Assembly: GCA_037349105.1 (NCBI GenBank)
Contig: JAYJMM010000081.1
Location: 1,054,001-1,118,000 of the forward strand
DNA length: 64,000 nt
Origin: Limnomonas spitsbergensis
Lineage: Eukaryota; Chlorophyta; Chlorophyceae; Chlamydomonadales
Direction: 5' to 3'
A program made the position numbers and the translations under genes. Shown in pieces: positions 30,757 to 42,239 of the stretch (positions within the stretch are counted from its first letter, which is position 1; each line of letters starts with the position of its first letter). The notes below the pieces were generated by a model that searched no databases, was not told where the DNA came from, and was given only the letters and a program-made list of their open reading frames with translations.

Positions 30757-33700
30757 TTAGCCCTGGTCGGCGCCACCCTCCATCGAGGACACTGTCGACC
30801 CATCGCCACTGCCCGGGCAGGGGACGGGGCGAAACTTGATACCGATCACGCCAAGCCCAGGGTCGGCCATCTGCAAGCAAATAGCAGAGGCAGGCAGGAC
30901 ATCAGGCACACTACCGTGAGGAAGCAGGTATCTAAGTCATCAAGCAGGGAAGTGAGCAGTCGGTTGGCAAGTAGGGTCAGCAACAGATATCGCAAGAGGC
31001 AGACAAGTCAGACAGGCAGACTGCCGTGAGAAGGCAGGTATGTGGAGCAGAAGGTATTCTAGCAGGCAAGCGAGAGGTCTCAGTTAATAAGCAGGGCCGT
31101 TGATAGGCATCATTGCAGGCAGACAGGACAGTAAGCGAGGCGATCAGCGATAGGCAAATAGGCATGAAGTGATGTTCGTCAACAGGCAGACAGACAGGCA
31201 GGCATTGAAGCCAGCAGACAGGGTAGTAGGCAGTAGGCAAGCAGGCCGGACGGCAAACATGCAGAGCAGTAGGCAGCAAGCAGGTATGCCGAAAGGTAGA
31301 CATGTAGGGCATGGGCAGCAAGAATCGAGGCAGGCACACAGGCAGGTGCAGGCAGGCAGACAGGCCAGAAGACAGGCAGGCAGGCATTGAAGCTAGCAGG
31401 CAGGGTAGTAGGCAGTAAGCAGGCAGGCTGGAAGGCAAATAGGCAGGGCAGTAGGCAGCAAGAATTGAGGCAGGCACGCAGGCAGGTGCAGACAGGCAGG
31501 CAGGTGCAGACAGGCAGCAGGTGGGAATTGAAACAAGCAGGCAAGGCAGTAGGCAGAAGGCAGACAGGAGGACAGACAGGCCTTACATCCACTACGCAGG
31601 GCAGTGGTCAAAAATGAGGCAGACAGGTTGTATCCCTGCCCCCCCTCCCGTTTGCTCTGAAAACGGCTGTGATTTGTTGCATCAAATTCGTACCAACAGG
31701 CAAGCATGCACTCGCAAGTGCTCTTGTCATGAACACTAGTCTGCCCAGCCAACAACTAAAATGGCCAATCCAATCTAACAAGGAGATGACATAAACATCT
31801 TATGGACACAGCTGTGCATACAGACCAGGCCCCATGCCATATTTTAATACCACAATGCACATTATCTTATTGCAGGCACAACATGATGCTAATCAAGTGC
31901 CACTCACTGCATCTCTTGTCAAAGACGGGGCACAGCCTCAGCACATCCCCACTGTAACCTTATTGATTTATCAAGCACCGCAGGTGCCTCGTTCCTTTCC
32001 ACCCTACTACCATCCCACCCTCGGGGTTCAGGTTAGGGGTTCAGAGTTCCGGGTGAAGAGTTCTGGATGGTAGCTCACCTAGTGCTACGGGCGAACGGGT
32101 GGCTTCCTTCATCCATGCCTCAGGGCATATCGTTTATTTATTTATTTATTTATTTATTTATAAGTTCCGAAGTTGCTGCACGCGCACCTTCCTGAAGGCC
32201 CAGATTCCAATGTCGAAGTGGTTCATATCTCCACAGCACCTGAGGCACCGGGGCGACAGGCGATGGGTGTATACAGCTGCAAAGGACAGGCGTCCAAAAC
32301 AGGCAGCATGCATCAACAGGCAGCATGCGGGAGACCGTACGCATCAAGGCACAAAGAAAAAAGGCAGCAAGTAGCTGGAATCTGGTCAAATTACTATATA
32401 AATGAGTAACAGGCAGCTGCGCTTAAGGCGTCAGCATGAGCTGGAGGTAGAAGGCAGCAGCTGATACCAGGCAGGACAGGCAGCAGGGCAACAGGCATAA
32501 GAACAAAATGTGGCAGGCTGCTAACGGCAGCAGGCTGCGACTGGCTCCAGGCGGCACATCTATAGGTAATGGAAGGCACGGGGCCACAGGCGTCTTTGAA
32601 AGAGGCAACTGAAAAAACGGGCAGCAGGCTTTAGTCACATCAGGGCAACATGCATCACCGTAGGGGCATAGATCAGGCAGCAGCAGTTAAAAGCACTTCG
32701 GGCAGGACAACCTCTGGTATGCCTGAACAGTACTAGCAGGGGTACAAGTCAAATATCCAGATACTTCCCGGGGTAAAGGCAACAGGCAGGCAGGAACTGC
32801 ATGTTTAGATTAGGTGGCCCCGGGAGGTCCTTGCCATGAAGGCATTTGGGGGTTTATCCTGGCAACGAGATTTTTGAAAGATGTTCCCTGAGACACGGAG
32901 ATAACAGGCAGGATCACAGCAGGCGACGACAGGCAGCAGCAGGGCCACATGCATCGGTGTCCTTACCAGCGCTTATTGCTGTAGGCATTCTCAGGCTTGT
33001 CACAGGGGCAAATATCTGCGCGTGGAAAAACAATGTATAAGCGCTAAGAATCACTGATCACTCGTGTTGCAGGAAGGTAGATTTAGGTGCAGTCCTCGAC
33101 CTTATGGCCCAATGACCCATATTATATGACCCATATACCAACAAGGCCAATGAAGGGATGGATGCAGCAATCTGGCATTCAAGCATCGTCTGTGTTAGGT
33201 CAACACTTCCATCCCTCGCAGAATCTGAGTGAAGATTTCCATGTGTCAAGCATATCTTATCCGAAATGTGCCCTGATGTACAGAACATCTCCAATCGATT
33301 TTGCAGGTATTTAAAGTTCGTGCTGCGACGCGCATCATGATTTGGTTTATCCACATATGGCAGCCCAGCCTTCAGCCAAGCCTCAGGTGAACCCAGACAC
33401 ACAGCAGTTCCCTGACGCCCTTGCCCCTTTATCTTCTGGGCAAGAAAATCCGCATAATGGGCAAAGAAATATGCTGAGGTGGCGCACTGAAGCGCACTCA
33501 CCGGTGATAGTAATGATCAGGGGCTCAGTGTTAATGCAGTTGCCTTCTCGGTTCATCACTTGTCCGTAGGCATCCGTGAATGTCATAGGTTCACAATGCA
33601 TCTGTGCAAGGTAGGCGAAGGAAGCGAAAATACTAACAACCGAGCGGCCAGCATGGATGCAGATATCAACCGCACGACCAGAAGGGATGACTTGACTTGA

Positions 33701-36019
33701 ATACAAGGCTGGGCAGTCATAGGTGCACCAAGGAACCCCTCAGTCAGCTGATCCGTGCAGATGAAGGACGTTCATTGCATGGTCAAGTCAGCCTGGACAC
33801 ATGCAATTCGTCTGCATGCATTGAAAGCCGACTGTCCCTAGCAAGCTGCTGAATCAATGAACGTCGTCTGCATGCCATGCGAACTTCGTCTGCATGCCAT
33901 GCATTTGAAGCCGAATGTCCCGAGCAAGCTGGCTGCTGATCCAGTCTCTGCCCCAATTTTCGTAGCCCCACCCACCTCGTAGCATGCCCTGCAGCAGAAC
34001 AGCAAGCAAGGCAGCAGAGCAAGGCAAGGCAACACAAAAGAAAAGCAAGATGAGTTAAGGCTGCTGCTAGCAGCCTCCGCATCGAGACGTTTGGACATTG
34101 CATGATGAAGGCTGGTGAGATATTGAGATGCAGTGGATACAGCTTGATTGCAAGGAAATTATGACAGGACTGGCTTGCTGGTTGGCCCTCTTATATGTGC
34201 TACACATTTTATGGATGGGGGCGGCGCAGTCGTCGCCCGCCCAGAATAGCCTCCCCCTCAAACTCGGTCGACCTACCCGCAGTTGATGCCCATGCCAACG
34301 TTGGCGGCTCCCACCTGGGGCAGAACAAATTGGGTTTCAGGAATTTGATTGGAAGCCTGTAACAAGTGGTGCACATTCAAGACCACATTACGACCATTCC
34401 CCAAAAGCCTTCCCAACAACTCACGTGCCAGTTGTTCACTCCACCAAAGCGATCGCCAAGGTATCCTGTGCATAGAAAGGGCAAGCACAGGGGCAGTGAT
34501 GCAAAGAAAGGCTGTATGCTCTGTCAATGAATGCTCAGGTGTTGGGCAGAGCCACAGTGCGCACCCGTATAAATTCAACGTTAAGATCTTCCTTGCCTTC
34601 TTAAGGCTAGCATTTATAGGGTCACTTTGCTGGGTCAATACATAGCTAGGAACAGTTATTTTCTGATTAGGTCTAGAGTAAGAACAGAAAGCAGGTCCCC
34701 TTTCTTTAACTTCTTGGCGTATGCCTTCACCACGTATTTCAAAAAAATGACTGCTGGCAGTATAATACTCCACAAACTGGCTCATGAAACACAAGTGCAA
34801 CACGAAGAATTCTAGCAGAAAGGGAACAAATAACCAGTGGAAACAACAGGGCGTGAGGGGGGTCATAAGAAGCCCTCTGGCTTAATGCAGAAGACACCCA
34901 GCTGCTAAAACTGCCATTACGAATCCAGCATAAATCGTTTCTCTCCCAAAAAGCACAAACGATACGCACCATACATGCAATGACCATTGTGGACGGACAT
35001 CCACGCGGCGTCGTCATACCAGGTGGACCTGAGTGAGGAGAGGTATCGACAGGTGGGCAAGATCAGGTGACAGCTGTGAAAACAGTCTGACAATGAATGT
35101 GCAAACGAGAGAGCAGGAGAACAGCCGGCACCTCTGGCCGGTACAATAATCAGGTTCCAGCTGTGAAAACGAAAGAACAGGAGAACAGCCGGCACCCCTG
35201 GCCGGTACAATAATCAGGTTCGAGATGTGAAAACGAAAAAACAGGAGAATAGCCGGCACCTCTGGCCGGCACAATAATCAGGTTCAAGCTGTGAAAACAG
35301 TCCAAAAAATGAAAAAGGAAGAGAACAACCGGCACGACAATCAGGTTCAAGCTGTGATGTCATATCAGGTGGTTTTAAGGAGATAGGAGAAAAGGGTGGG
35401 ATAATGAGCGGCAAGATTGAGTGAGCTGCAAAGACATTCCAGTGTGCAGGCAACAGAACAGAGGGGAAAAAGGCAAGATCAGCTAGAAGCTGTGAGAGCA
35501 TTCCAATCAGTGTGCAGGTAACAGAACAGTATGAGGGGGGGGGGGACAGATGGGGAAAAAGGCAAGATCAGGTTCTTATTTCTGAAGCTGTGACAACGTT
35601 CATGATGTGTGCGTGCAGATGCTCATTCTCCGATCCCAAGTCCCCACTGAATTGCCTAATGGTTGAGGTGGTGGGAACTGGGAAGCGGGCAGCTTGATTG
35701 CTGAATGAAGTGCTAACTAAGCCACGCGCAGCGGAAACAGTGAAGATTCAGTGTCACGATGTTTCAATTAAAACATTGGTCGGATGAATGAAGCAAGCAG
35801 TAAAAGGCAGGACGACTGTTCTTCATTTCCTATCGGCCACTAGACTTTCATCACGTTATGGCCAAAAAGTGGCACCGCCTGCTGGTTCAAATCGGCAGCT
35901 TCCACGAACCTTCCGGTGATCCAGCCACCGTCTCCACCAGCTTGAGTGGGGTTCATCGACAGAGCGAAGACCAAAGCCAGCGTCGAGACCAGCGATACAC
36001 AGGCGCGCATATGCGTCAT
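30757..36019 (-). CDS. Expansin-like secreted protein, copy 2 (nine exons, intact)
   Basis: Exons: 35910-36019, 34970-35028, 34425-34465, 34277-34314, 33976-33988, 33502-33601, 32967-33015, 32188-32239 and 30757-30870. They total 576 nt and give 191 residues, with GT-AG introns and the same phases as its paralogues. The start MTHMRAC leads a signal peptide ending near PTQA. STWYDDAAW, NNWHVGAANV, GINCGACYEMHCEPM, TITDICPCDKP, RWCCGDMNHFDIGIWAF and GVIGIKFRPVPC follow, a complete expansin domain 1. After the last Cys there is a 19-residue Ser/Gly/Asp tail. Domain 2 is absent, so the protein is shorter than plant expansins (about 250). It is predicted to be secreted to the extracellular matrix. 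Of the three copies it has the least damage and is the best reference. Confidence 0.88.
30885..31620. repeat. CAGG-rich minisatellite in intron 8 of copy 2
   Basis: Irregular gcaggcaggca and gcagggtagtaggcag units lie inside the 1317-nt intron between exons 8 and 9, the same position as the larger tract in copy 1. Open frames across it are compositional. Confidence 0.85.
32130..32161. repeat. (TTTA)n microsatellite
   Basis: About seven TTTA units lie 27 bp from the donor of exon 8 of copy 2, inside intron 8. Confidence 0.9.
35105..35300. repeat. 64-bp tandem repeat in intron 1 of copy 2
   Basis: Three units start near 35114, 35178 and 35242 and contain caggagaacagccggcacc and acaataatcaggttc. 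Copy 1 has one unit in the same intron (about 8985-9050), and copy 3 only a short remnant. Confidence 0.85.
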
Positions 36020-36311
36020 CTCGAAATGGGCTGCGGCCAAAGAAGTGTACTGGTTGTAAATGTTAGGTCAGATGAAGCATCGATTGAGCAAGCGGTAGGT
36101 AAGCATGGCGAATGGTCCGGCAGCGTCGCAGGGCTCCTGCACATACGGTCGTCAGCTGGGTGCACCGTGCAACATTTTCCGCGACAGCAGCAGCAAGCAT
36201 GCCTGATTAGATGCCCTTTAATGTATGCATCGCAGTCTCGATCACAACTTATTAGCGTATCGCGACCTTAGGAGCGGGTCAAACAGTGAGACAATCGATG
36301 TCATCAAACAT

Positions 36312-36386
36312 ACCTTTCGTCGAGAAGTGGAAATGGGAACGCAGACAGCGTAGTTCAGCGTAGGGCCCAAAGAGGTTGCCGTCTTA
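36312..36386 (-). promoter_or_regulatory. Conserved upstream block, copy 2
   Basis: The ordered words acctttcgtcgagaagtgg, gcgtagttcagcg, gggcccaa and gccgtctt are shared with copies 1 and 3. The block starts 293 bp upstream of the ATG. Confidence 0.6.
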
Positions 36387-36840
36387 GTTACAGGGCTAGG
36401 TACACGGCGTCGATGGACCAGAGGAATGATCATCGCCGACATCGCGGATCATGATAAGGTTGTGGGGCATGCCCCCTTTTATTCTAACGGCGTTGCAGTG
36501 CTGCTTGCCATTGATGGGTCCATCAAGCAAAGTGCGGCGGCTGGCTCATCACTGATAGCCTCGCTGTCAGTTTTCTATGGTCAATGTGGTCGGCACCCCT
36601 GGCAGCCGTCAACTGGTCATTTTTCGCGGCAGCCGTCAACTGGTCGTTTTCTTTATTTTCAGGATCGGAGCGCGACCCCAGACAAAACGAAACAACGCAC
36701 AGGTGCGTGGCAGCCCAGCAACCCATACGTGCATGCAGTCTCGGTTGCAGTTTCGAATCATCCAAGGCTACCAAGGCTACCCAGCCACGGCCGCTATGGA
36801 TTATCACCACTCATTCACGACAGTCGTGCATTTTTGTGTA

Positions 36841-36848
36841 TGACGTCA
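36841..36848. promoter_or_regulatory. TGACGTCA palindrome upstream of copy 2
   Basis: Same octamer and context (tatgacgtcagngac) as upstream of copy 1, 822 bp from the start codon, followed by a similar pyrimidine-rich tract (ttccttcctccattcgttcc). Confidence 0.4.
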
Positions 36849-37019
36849 GAGACAGAGCGAGGGACCAGGAATAATGCCATTGATTCCCTTTTCCTTCCTC
36901 CATTCGTTCCCTCCCTCTCGCTCCGCTTCCTTACCGATGCCATGCTTACTTTGCCATGCTTACTTTTCCTACGCTTGTTGTTGTTGTTGTTGTTGTTTGC
37001 CCCTTTTTAGTTTCTTCTC

Positions 37020-37290
37020 TTCTCCCTTCTGAATTCTGATCAGTGGGGCGCCCTCGCGGCCAAGCAGGGGTGGGATACGCTGGACTTATCTTTTTTTAGA
37101 GGCTTTGTTGAGGGTTGATCTCTAGTGGAACTCAGGTGTTGGACTTGGTCTTCGTTGCCTTCCCGGCCTCTCCTTTTGTTCCTTTCCCCCTCTCTTCCTT
37201 AGTTTTAGTTCCTTCCTTACTCCCTTCTGAACAGTTGGGTGCCCACGCAGCCGAGCTTTGAGCGGGCCCAGAGGTGTAACGTTATTGACT
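37020..37290. repeat. Dispersed repeat, about 260 bp, ending in the module
   Basis: Runs from gatcagtggggcgccctcgc to gaggtgtaacgttattgac, with ggaactcaggtgttggac and gccttcccggcctctcc between. Plus-strand copies lie at 40660-40880 and 43670-43820, and inverted copies at 13080-13340 and 39235-39420. No coding potential was seen. A four-unit gttgtt run precedes it near 36975. Confidence 0.75.
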
Positions 37291-37329
37291 TTTCCTACGC
37301 TTGGAAACAGTCAATGACGTCATCGCACT

Positions 37330-37840
37330 GCTCAAGAGTCAAGTGCAATGCGCGGCCGGATTGTGCTGGCGCCTGAACATCTTATGAAAAATAACAAAAT
37401 TAGAAGCGTTACTGGCGTGAAAGGACCCAGAGTTGGGACACAGTGTTTAGTGCACACCAAGCTACCCTTATTTCGGGCAGCCCAAATTTGAAGCAACTGG
37501 GACGGAGGGGCCTTAGTTCCCCTCTGGGACCCAAATTGAGCTCTTGGTGGGGGGCACTCACTTGTGGTACTGGGCCACTTCAATGGGCCACATGCCCACA
37601 TATCCACATGCCCTCATCTGATTGGCGTCTGGCCGGTGGTCTAATGGGATTTGGGCAGGACTATCTGCTCCAAAGCCCCCCTGAGGCCGCAGGGGAGGGT
37701 TAAGATGCATGTGGCTGAGTGGTGGCTGCAGCGTGCCGAAGACTGCGACACTGGTGGTTTTTCAGAGGACCGCTATCCTAGATTGTCATCCTTTCTTTCC
37801 TCTTGTGCCTTCTCCCATGACTTTCCTAGCTAATTTTGCC
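37330..37840. other. Gene-free stretch between repeats
   Basis: Short overlapping frames on both strands show no family resemblance or splice-supported continuation. Nothing was recognised. Confidence 0.35.
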
Positions 37841-38820
37841 GCCGTGGCCGAGCTTCATTTCAGCATGGCCCAGAGGTGTAACATCATTCACTGGTGGTTT
37901 ATTATAGAACCGCACCACTTCCCTGATATCTATAAGGTTCCAATTTCTAAATTTCACACCTTCAGCATGTTGTGAGGAGCCTCTGCACTGCCTTTCCTTT
38001 TGGGAAGATCACATGTACCACTTCCCCGAAACGGTATCTAAAGGGTTCCAATTTTACACCTTCAGCATTGAACAAGAAACCTTCGCACTGCTTTTCCTCT
38101 TCAGGGGGGAGTGGGAAAATTTCTCCTTTGTCAATGACGTTGCACATCTGGGCGCTGCTCAAGAAGGCTCGGCCGCACCATGAGCGCCCAATTGTTCAGA
38201 TGTGACAAAATAATAAACTAAAAGGAAGAGGGGGGCAATTCCTCCATTAGTTGCGTTCCTCTTTTTCTTTCCTTTCCCCTCTTCACTGGAGTATCCTTCC
38301 CCAAGCTTCACTGTTGGGCTGTTGTTGTTTGGTAGGTGGAGACTACTCCTTTATTTTCTGTCGTGCCTTCGCTCTTGAGTTCCAGGCAAAAGTTGTTTTT
38401 GCCAACGAGGCCGAGCTTTATTTTAAGCAGGGCCCAGACACGGAGCCCAGAGGTGTAACATTATGTACTCGGCCGAGCCTTACCAACACGGCAGGGCCCA
38501 GGGGTTTCCATGACGGCCGCGAGGGCGCCCATCTGACTGGTCGGGGAGGAAAAGAAAGTTAAGGCTAGAGGAGAAAGGAAAGCAACAGACGGAAAAGGAT
38601 GATGAAGAGACCACCCAAAAAAGTAAAGGAAGTCAGTAAAAGACCCCGCTCGTGGCTTGATCCTTGCCCTCAACAGAAAGGAAAGATACTATCATACTGG
38701 GCAGTTGGAAATAAAAGGGGCCTTCCCCTTCAAAGGTAAATGACGTGACACCTCTGGGCCCTGCTCAAAAAGGCTCGGCCGCACAGGCGGCTGGGCGCCT
38801 TACTTATGGGTTGGGAGGAA
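37841..38820. repeat. Cluster of module copies
   Basis: Module cores occur near 37868 (cccagaggtgtaacatcatt), 38138-38185 (inverted), 38446 and 38735-38790 (inverted, ctgggccctgctcaaaaagg). They face each other in varying orientation. The intervening tccaatt/acaccttcagca sequence is duplicated (37935-37975 and 38040-38075). Confidence 0.6.
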
Positions 38821-38929
38821 AGAGCGAAACAAACACCAGGGGCTGGGGGAAAAGGAGGAAAAGTGGGAAATAAAGCGAGGGGACAAACAAAAGGCTAGGA
38901 GAGAAAGACAAAGGGGTAACAAAAACGTC

Positions 38930-39200
38930 TGCGCCTCTACGATATCCGCCACGTCTTCCACAAAAGCTAGGGCACCCCACCCAAGCCTACCCGCTCCAAG
39001 TCGAAGAAGTCTACAACACCGTTCGGAGGGCCTGCCCATCCCCGCTCCCTAAGTTGATCCAACAAGCTAGGACATTGAAAGCATGCATGCAGCGCAACCT
39101 CCACATGCTCACCGTCTCCTTTAGCCCAACATCGCTGGCAGCACCGTCTGCCACAGGGGGCGCCTCGGACTTTCAGCAATTGTGCTACTAGGGAAGACAT
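38930..39200 (-). pseudogene. LINE ORF2 C-terminal fragment
   Basis: The minus strand gives HVEVALHACFQCPSL, RGWAGPPNG and AFVEDVADIVEA in order, matching the fragments at 13861 and 40040. The His/Cys-rich part resembles the zinc-binding tail of LINE ORF2 proteins. Confidence 0.6.
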
Positions 39201-39234
39201 GCCGACATGGGTGGGAGGCTCTGGCTTTTGTCGA

Positions 39235-39640
39235 GGATGTCAATAACGTTACACCTTTGGGCCCGCTCAAAGCTCGGCCGCATGGGCGCCCAACAGTTCA
39301 GAAGAGAGAAAAGAATAAACGAAAAGGTAGAGGGGGGGGGGGCCGAAAGGAAAAGCCGGGAAGGCAAAGAAGACCAAGTCCGACACCTGAGTTCCACTAG
39401 AGACTAGCCCCCGACCAAGCTTTATTTAACACTACTTTTGTTTTGTCCCCTCACTTTAATTCCCACTTTTCCCCCCTTTTATTTGTCCTGCCCCCCTCTG
39501 TGTTTCTTTCCATCTTTCCTCCCAATTCTTTAGTTAGGCGCCCACGCGGCCGAGCCTTATTTGAGCAGGGCCCAGAGGTGTAACGTCACTGACCTCTGGG
39601 CCATGCTGAAATGAAGCTCGGCCACGTCGGCAAACGAAGA
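39235..39640. repeat. Module copies in both orientations
   Basis: An inverted copy (aacgttacacctttgggccc) at 39240-39310 is followed by its purine-rich companion. A direct/inverted pair at 39535-39640 has arms cgcggccgagcc and gctcggccacg only about 60 bp apart. Confidence 0.65.
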
Positions 39641-39799
39641 GTCAGCTAAGAAGGTCAGGAGGGGAGAAGGCAGAAGAGGAAAGAATGGAAAGCAAGTTCG
39701 CCCACCAAACAGCAAGAACACAAAGGTCGGACAACCGTATCCCTTGCCCCTGAAGAGTCTAGTCTTCAAAAAGCTGGACAAAAAAGTGCAAATACCAGG

Positions 39800-40640
39800 C
39801 CTCACACCCCTGCATGCGGGTTCTCCGTCGGCCTGTCTGATTGGGAGGGAATGGGAAGGAAGTAAAAGCTAGAGAAATGATGCAAAGGCTAGAGGAAAGA
39901 CAGAGAGGTGCACAGAGGGCAAAGAAAAACACCCCTCCAGAAAACGGAAAGGCAGACCGAAGGATCCCTGCCTCTGAAAGCAAGAGAGAAACAAAAAGGG
40001 GACGAGCCAGTCCCCAGTGAGGCAAAAACAGACAGCAGACTAGCCTTCAACAAAGTCTACCACGTCCTCAACAAAAGCCAGAGCCTCCAACTCATGCTTG
40101 CCCTGGTACAACAGCTGAAAGCCCGTTGCACCCTTTGGGGGGCATGCCCAACCTCTTGCCCTCAGCCTCTCTTTCACGCTAGGGCATTTAAAGCACACAT
40201 GTAGCGCATTCTCCACATGTTGGCCGTGTTTCTCAGCCAAAACCGTTGGCCGTAGCGTGTGTCACGCTGCTGATCGTTGCGTCGGCCTCTATTATCAGCT
40301 GCGCTACATACTGGCCGCTCCGAGTCGCAGCCTTAAGTAAGTGCACACACAAGCGCACGCCCTTTTGCAATTGCGGTTCCGGGCTTGCGCAGCAGCAAAA
40401 CGCCTGCTGTAGTCTGAAACCAGGCGTGGTAGGCGGCCGCAGACCTGTGTTGGTGGTGGGATCCCCGCTCCCCAGGGTCTTCCCGGCCGACGACCTCCAT
40501 CTGCGCCCGCTCGTAGGTAGCATCCACTAGTGGTAGCACCTTAGCGACGGGGTGAAGCTGTAGGTCAGCCGCTGCTTGACGCAGCTTGGGGGCGGCTGCT
40601 CCCCGCTCTAGCTCCCCTAAGGCTCACAGCAGTTCACTGC
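39800..40640 (-). pseudogene. LINE C-terminal fragment with flanking repeat
   Basis: 39800-40075 is a repeat also found at 55620-55830 and, inverted, at 57850-58080 (gaaggatccctgcctctgaa and related). From 40040 to 40640 the minus strand carries HVENALHVCFKCPSV and a region matching the ALEELERGAATPTLREAA part of the 42240 copy in reverse orientation. Multiple frame breaks are present. Confidence 0.6.
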
Positions 40641-40659
40641 ACCAATTGCGTCCTCCCTG

Positions 40660-40880
40660 GGGTGGGATACGCTTGCTTTTCTGGACTTTTCTTTTCGTAG
40701 AGGCTTTGTTGAGCCTTTGTGGAACTCAGGTGTTGGACTTGGTCTGCTTTGCCTTCCCGGCCTCTCCTTTTGTTCCTTTCCCCCTCTCTTCCTTTTAGTT
40801 CCTTCCTTACTCCCTTCTGAACAGTTGGGCGCCCACGCGGCCGAGCTTTGAGCGGGCCCAGAGGTGTAACGTTATTGACC
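40660..40880. repeat. Dispersed repeat ending in the module
   Basis: Nearly identical to 37070-37290 (gttgggcgcccacgcggcc, gaggtgtaacgttattgac), in the same orientation. Confidence 0.8.
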
Positions 40881-40889
40881 AATTGCGTC

Positions 40890-41240
40890 CTCCAGTGGTG
40901 TGACTCAGTGACAGAGCGCGAGCTGCATATTAGCTGCCATGGCTGCCGCCATGAGTGGGCTGTCTTCATGTGCTGTCTTCATGTGCTGTCTTCATGTGCT
41001 GCCGGTTCTACCGCTGCATTGTAGAAGCGAAGGACATGGCGCCACCAACCTTGCTGTAACGGTTGGATCTGTATCTCCCTCAGGACTGCAGCTTGCTCTG
41101 GATATAGTGTTGCGGTCGGAGGTGACCGGTGGCCCACACCACATCACTGTAGCTGGATGCAGGAGCTGCGCGTGTCATGATGACGTTACACCTTTGGGCC
41201 CTGCTCAGAAGGGCTTGGCTGCGTGGGCGCCTAACTGAAA
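40890..41240. pseudogene. LINE fragment plus inverted module copy
   Basis: 40890-41170 matches 29040-29330 (ctgccatggctgccgccat, gtagaagcgaaggacatg). It carries a small triplication of tgtcttcatgtgc at 40966-41000. An inverted module copy (gacgttacacctttgggccc) closes it at about 41178-41240. Confidence 0.6.
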
Positions 41241-41339
41241 AGAGTTGGGAGGAAAGAGGGAAATAACAAAAGGGGGCTGGACAAAAGAAAGGGGGGAAGG
41301 AGAAAACAAGTGAGAATAAAGCGAAGGGAAAAGATATAT

Positions 41340-41940
41340 TACAAAGGAGCTGCGGAGGTGGTCGCTAGCCGGATGCGAGTCGGCAAATGATACTTCAGGC
41401 GCACTTGGACTACCATACGGTGATACGGCGGACACGCTGCAGCGGAGCAACCAGAGGCGCCTCTCTTCCTTGCATGGCCTTCTGCATGCTACTGCTCTCC
41501 TGCTGAATGATGCTCAAGAACTTGAATTCTTTGACACGCTTCAGCACTGTTCTATCGGGGTCAAACACGCATACGGTATATGGGCTGCTGGTTGTCAGCG
41601 CTGCGCTGCTCAGCGGCTGCCGAACTCTTAAGATCTCTGTCTTGCTGACGTTGACATGGAGCTGTTTAGCCGCCGCATAATATTCATGCCGGGCATCTAG
41701 CATGCATGCGTTGCAGCCACGCCGAGCTGCCAGCTAGTAGGGAGAGATCATCAGCATATAAAAGGCACATTGATCGGCGCCTGCCTCACCTCCAGCACAA
41801 CTCCCTCTGGCGGACGCTTGGCTGCGATCTGATCCGGCAGGTCGTTGATGTAAAGGCTGAAGGGTCAGGGGCTCAGAGGGCAGCCCCGCTTGACAGGTTG
41901 CGGCTGTAGGTCAGTCGCTGTCAAGCGCAGTTGGGGACGG
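41340..41940 (-). pseudogene. LINE reverse-transcriptase fragment
   Basis: The minus strand carries YADD (41747-41758), LDARHEY, LHVNVSKTEI, KRVKEFKFLSIIQQES and QRVRR, in the order expected after the catalytic motif. The frame is broken between the YADD part and HEY. It ends in gctgatccccgctccagctc, the uninterrupted counterpart of the site where the 14.55-kb element inserted. Confidence 0.7.
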
Positions 41941-42239
41941 CTGATCCCCGCTCCAGCTCCAGCAAGGCACCTAGGAAGATGTGTTCCTCTCTTTCTTCCC
42001 CTTGAAATTTGTGTTCCGACCTTTCTTTCTTTCACCTCTGGCCTTTATTTTCGTTCGCCCAACCAGACAGTTTGACGCCCGCTCGACCAAGCAGGGCCCT
42101 GAAGTCATGAAGTGTAAATGTGTAATAACTGTGTAACGTCTTTGCTTGACTGCTGTTAATCTGTTACCGAGCAAGATTTAACTTCGTCCGTGGCTGGCTA
42201 AGCGGTTAGGGACTAAACAGGAAAGGAGGTCAGGACGTA

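Noticed and set aside
36426..37010. A 194-codon plus-strand frame upstream of copy 2
   Set aside because: It overlaps the conserved upstream region of copy 2, ends in a Leu run from a gttgtt repeat, and has no counterpart upstream of copies 1 and 3.
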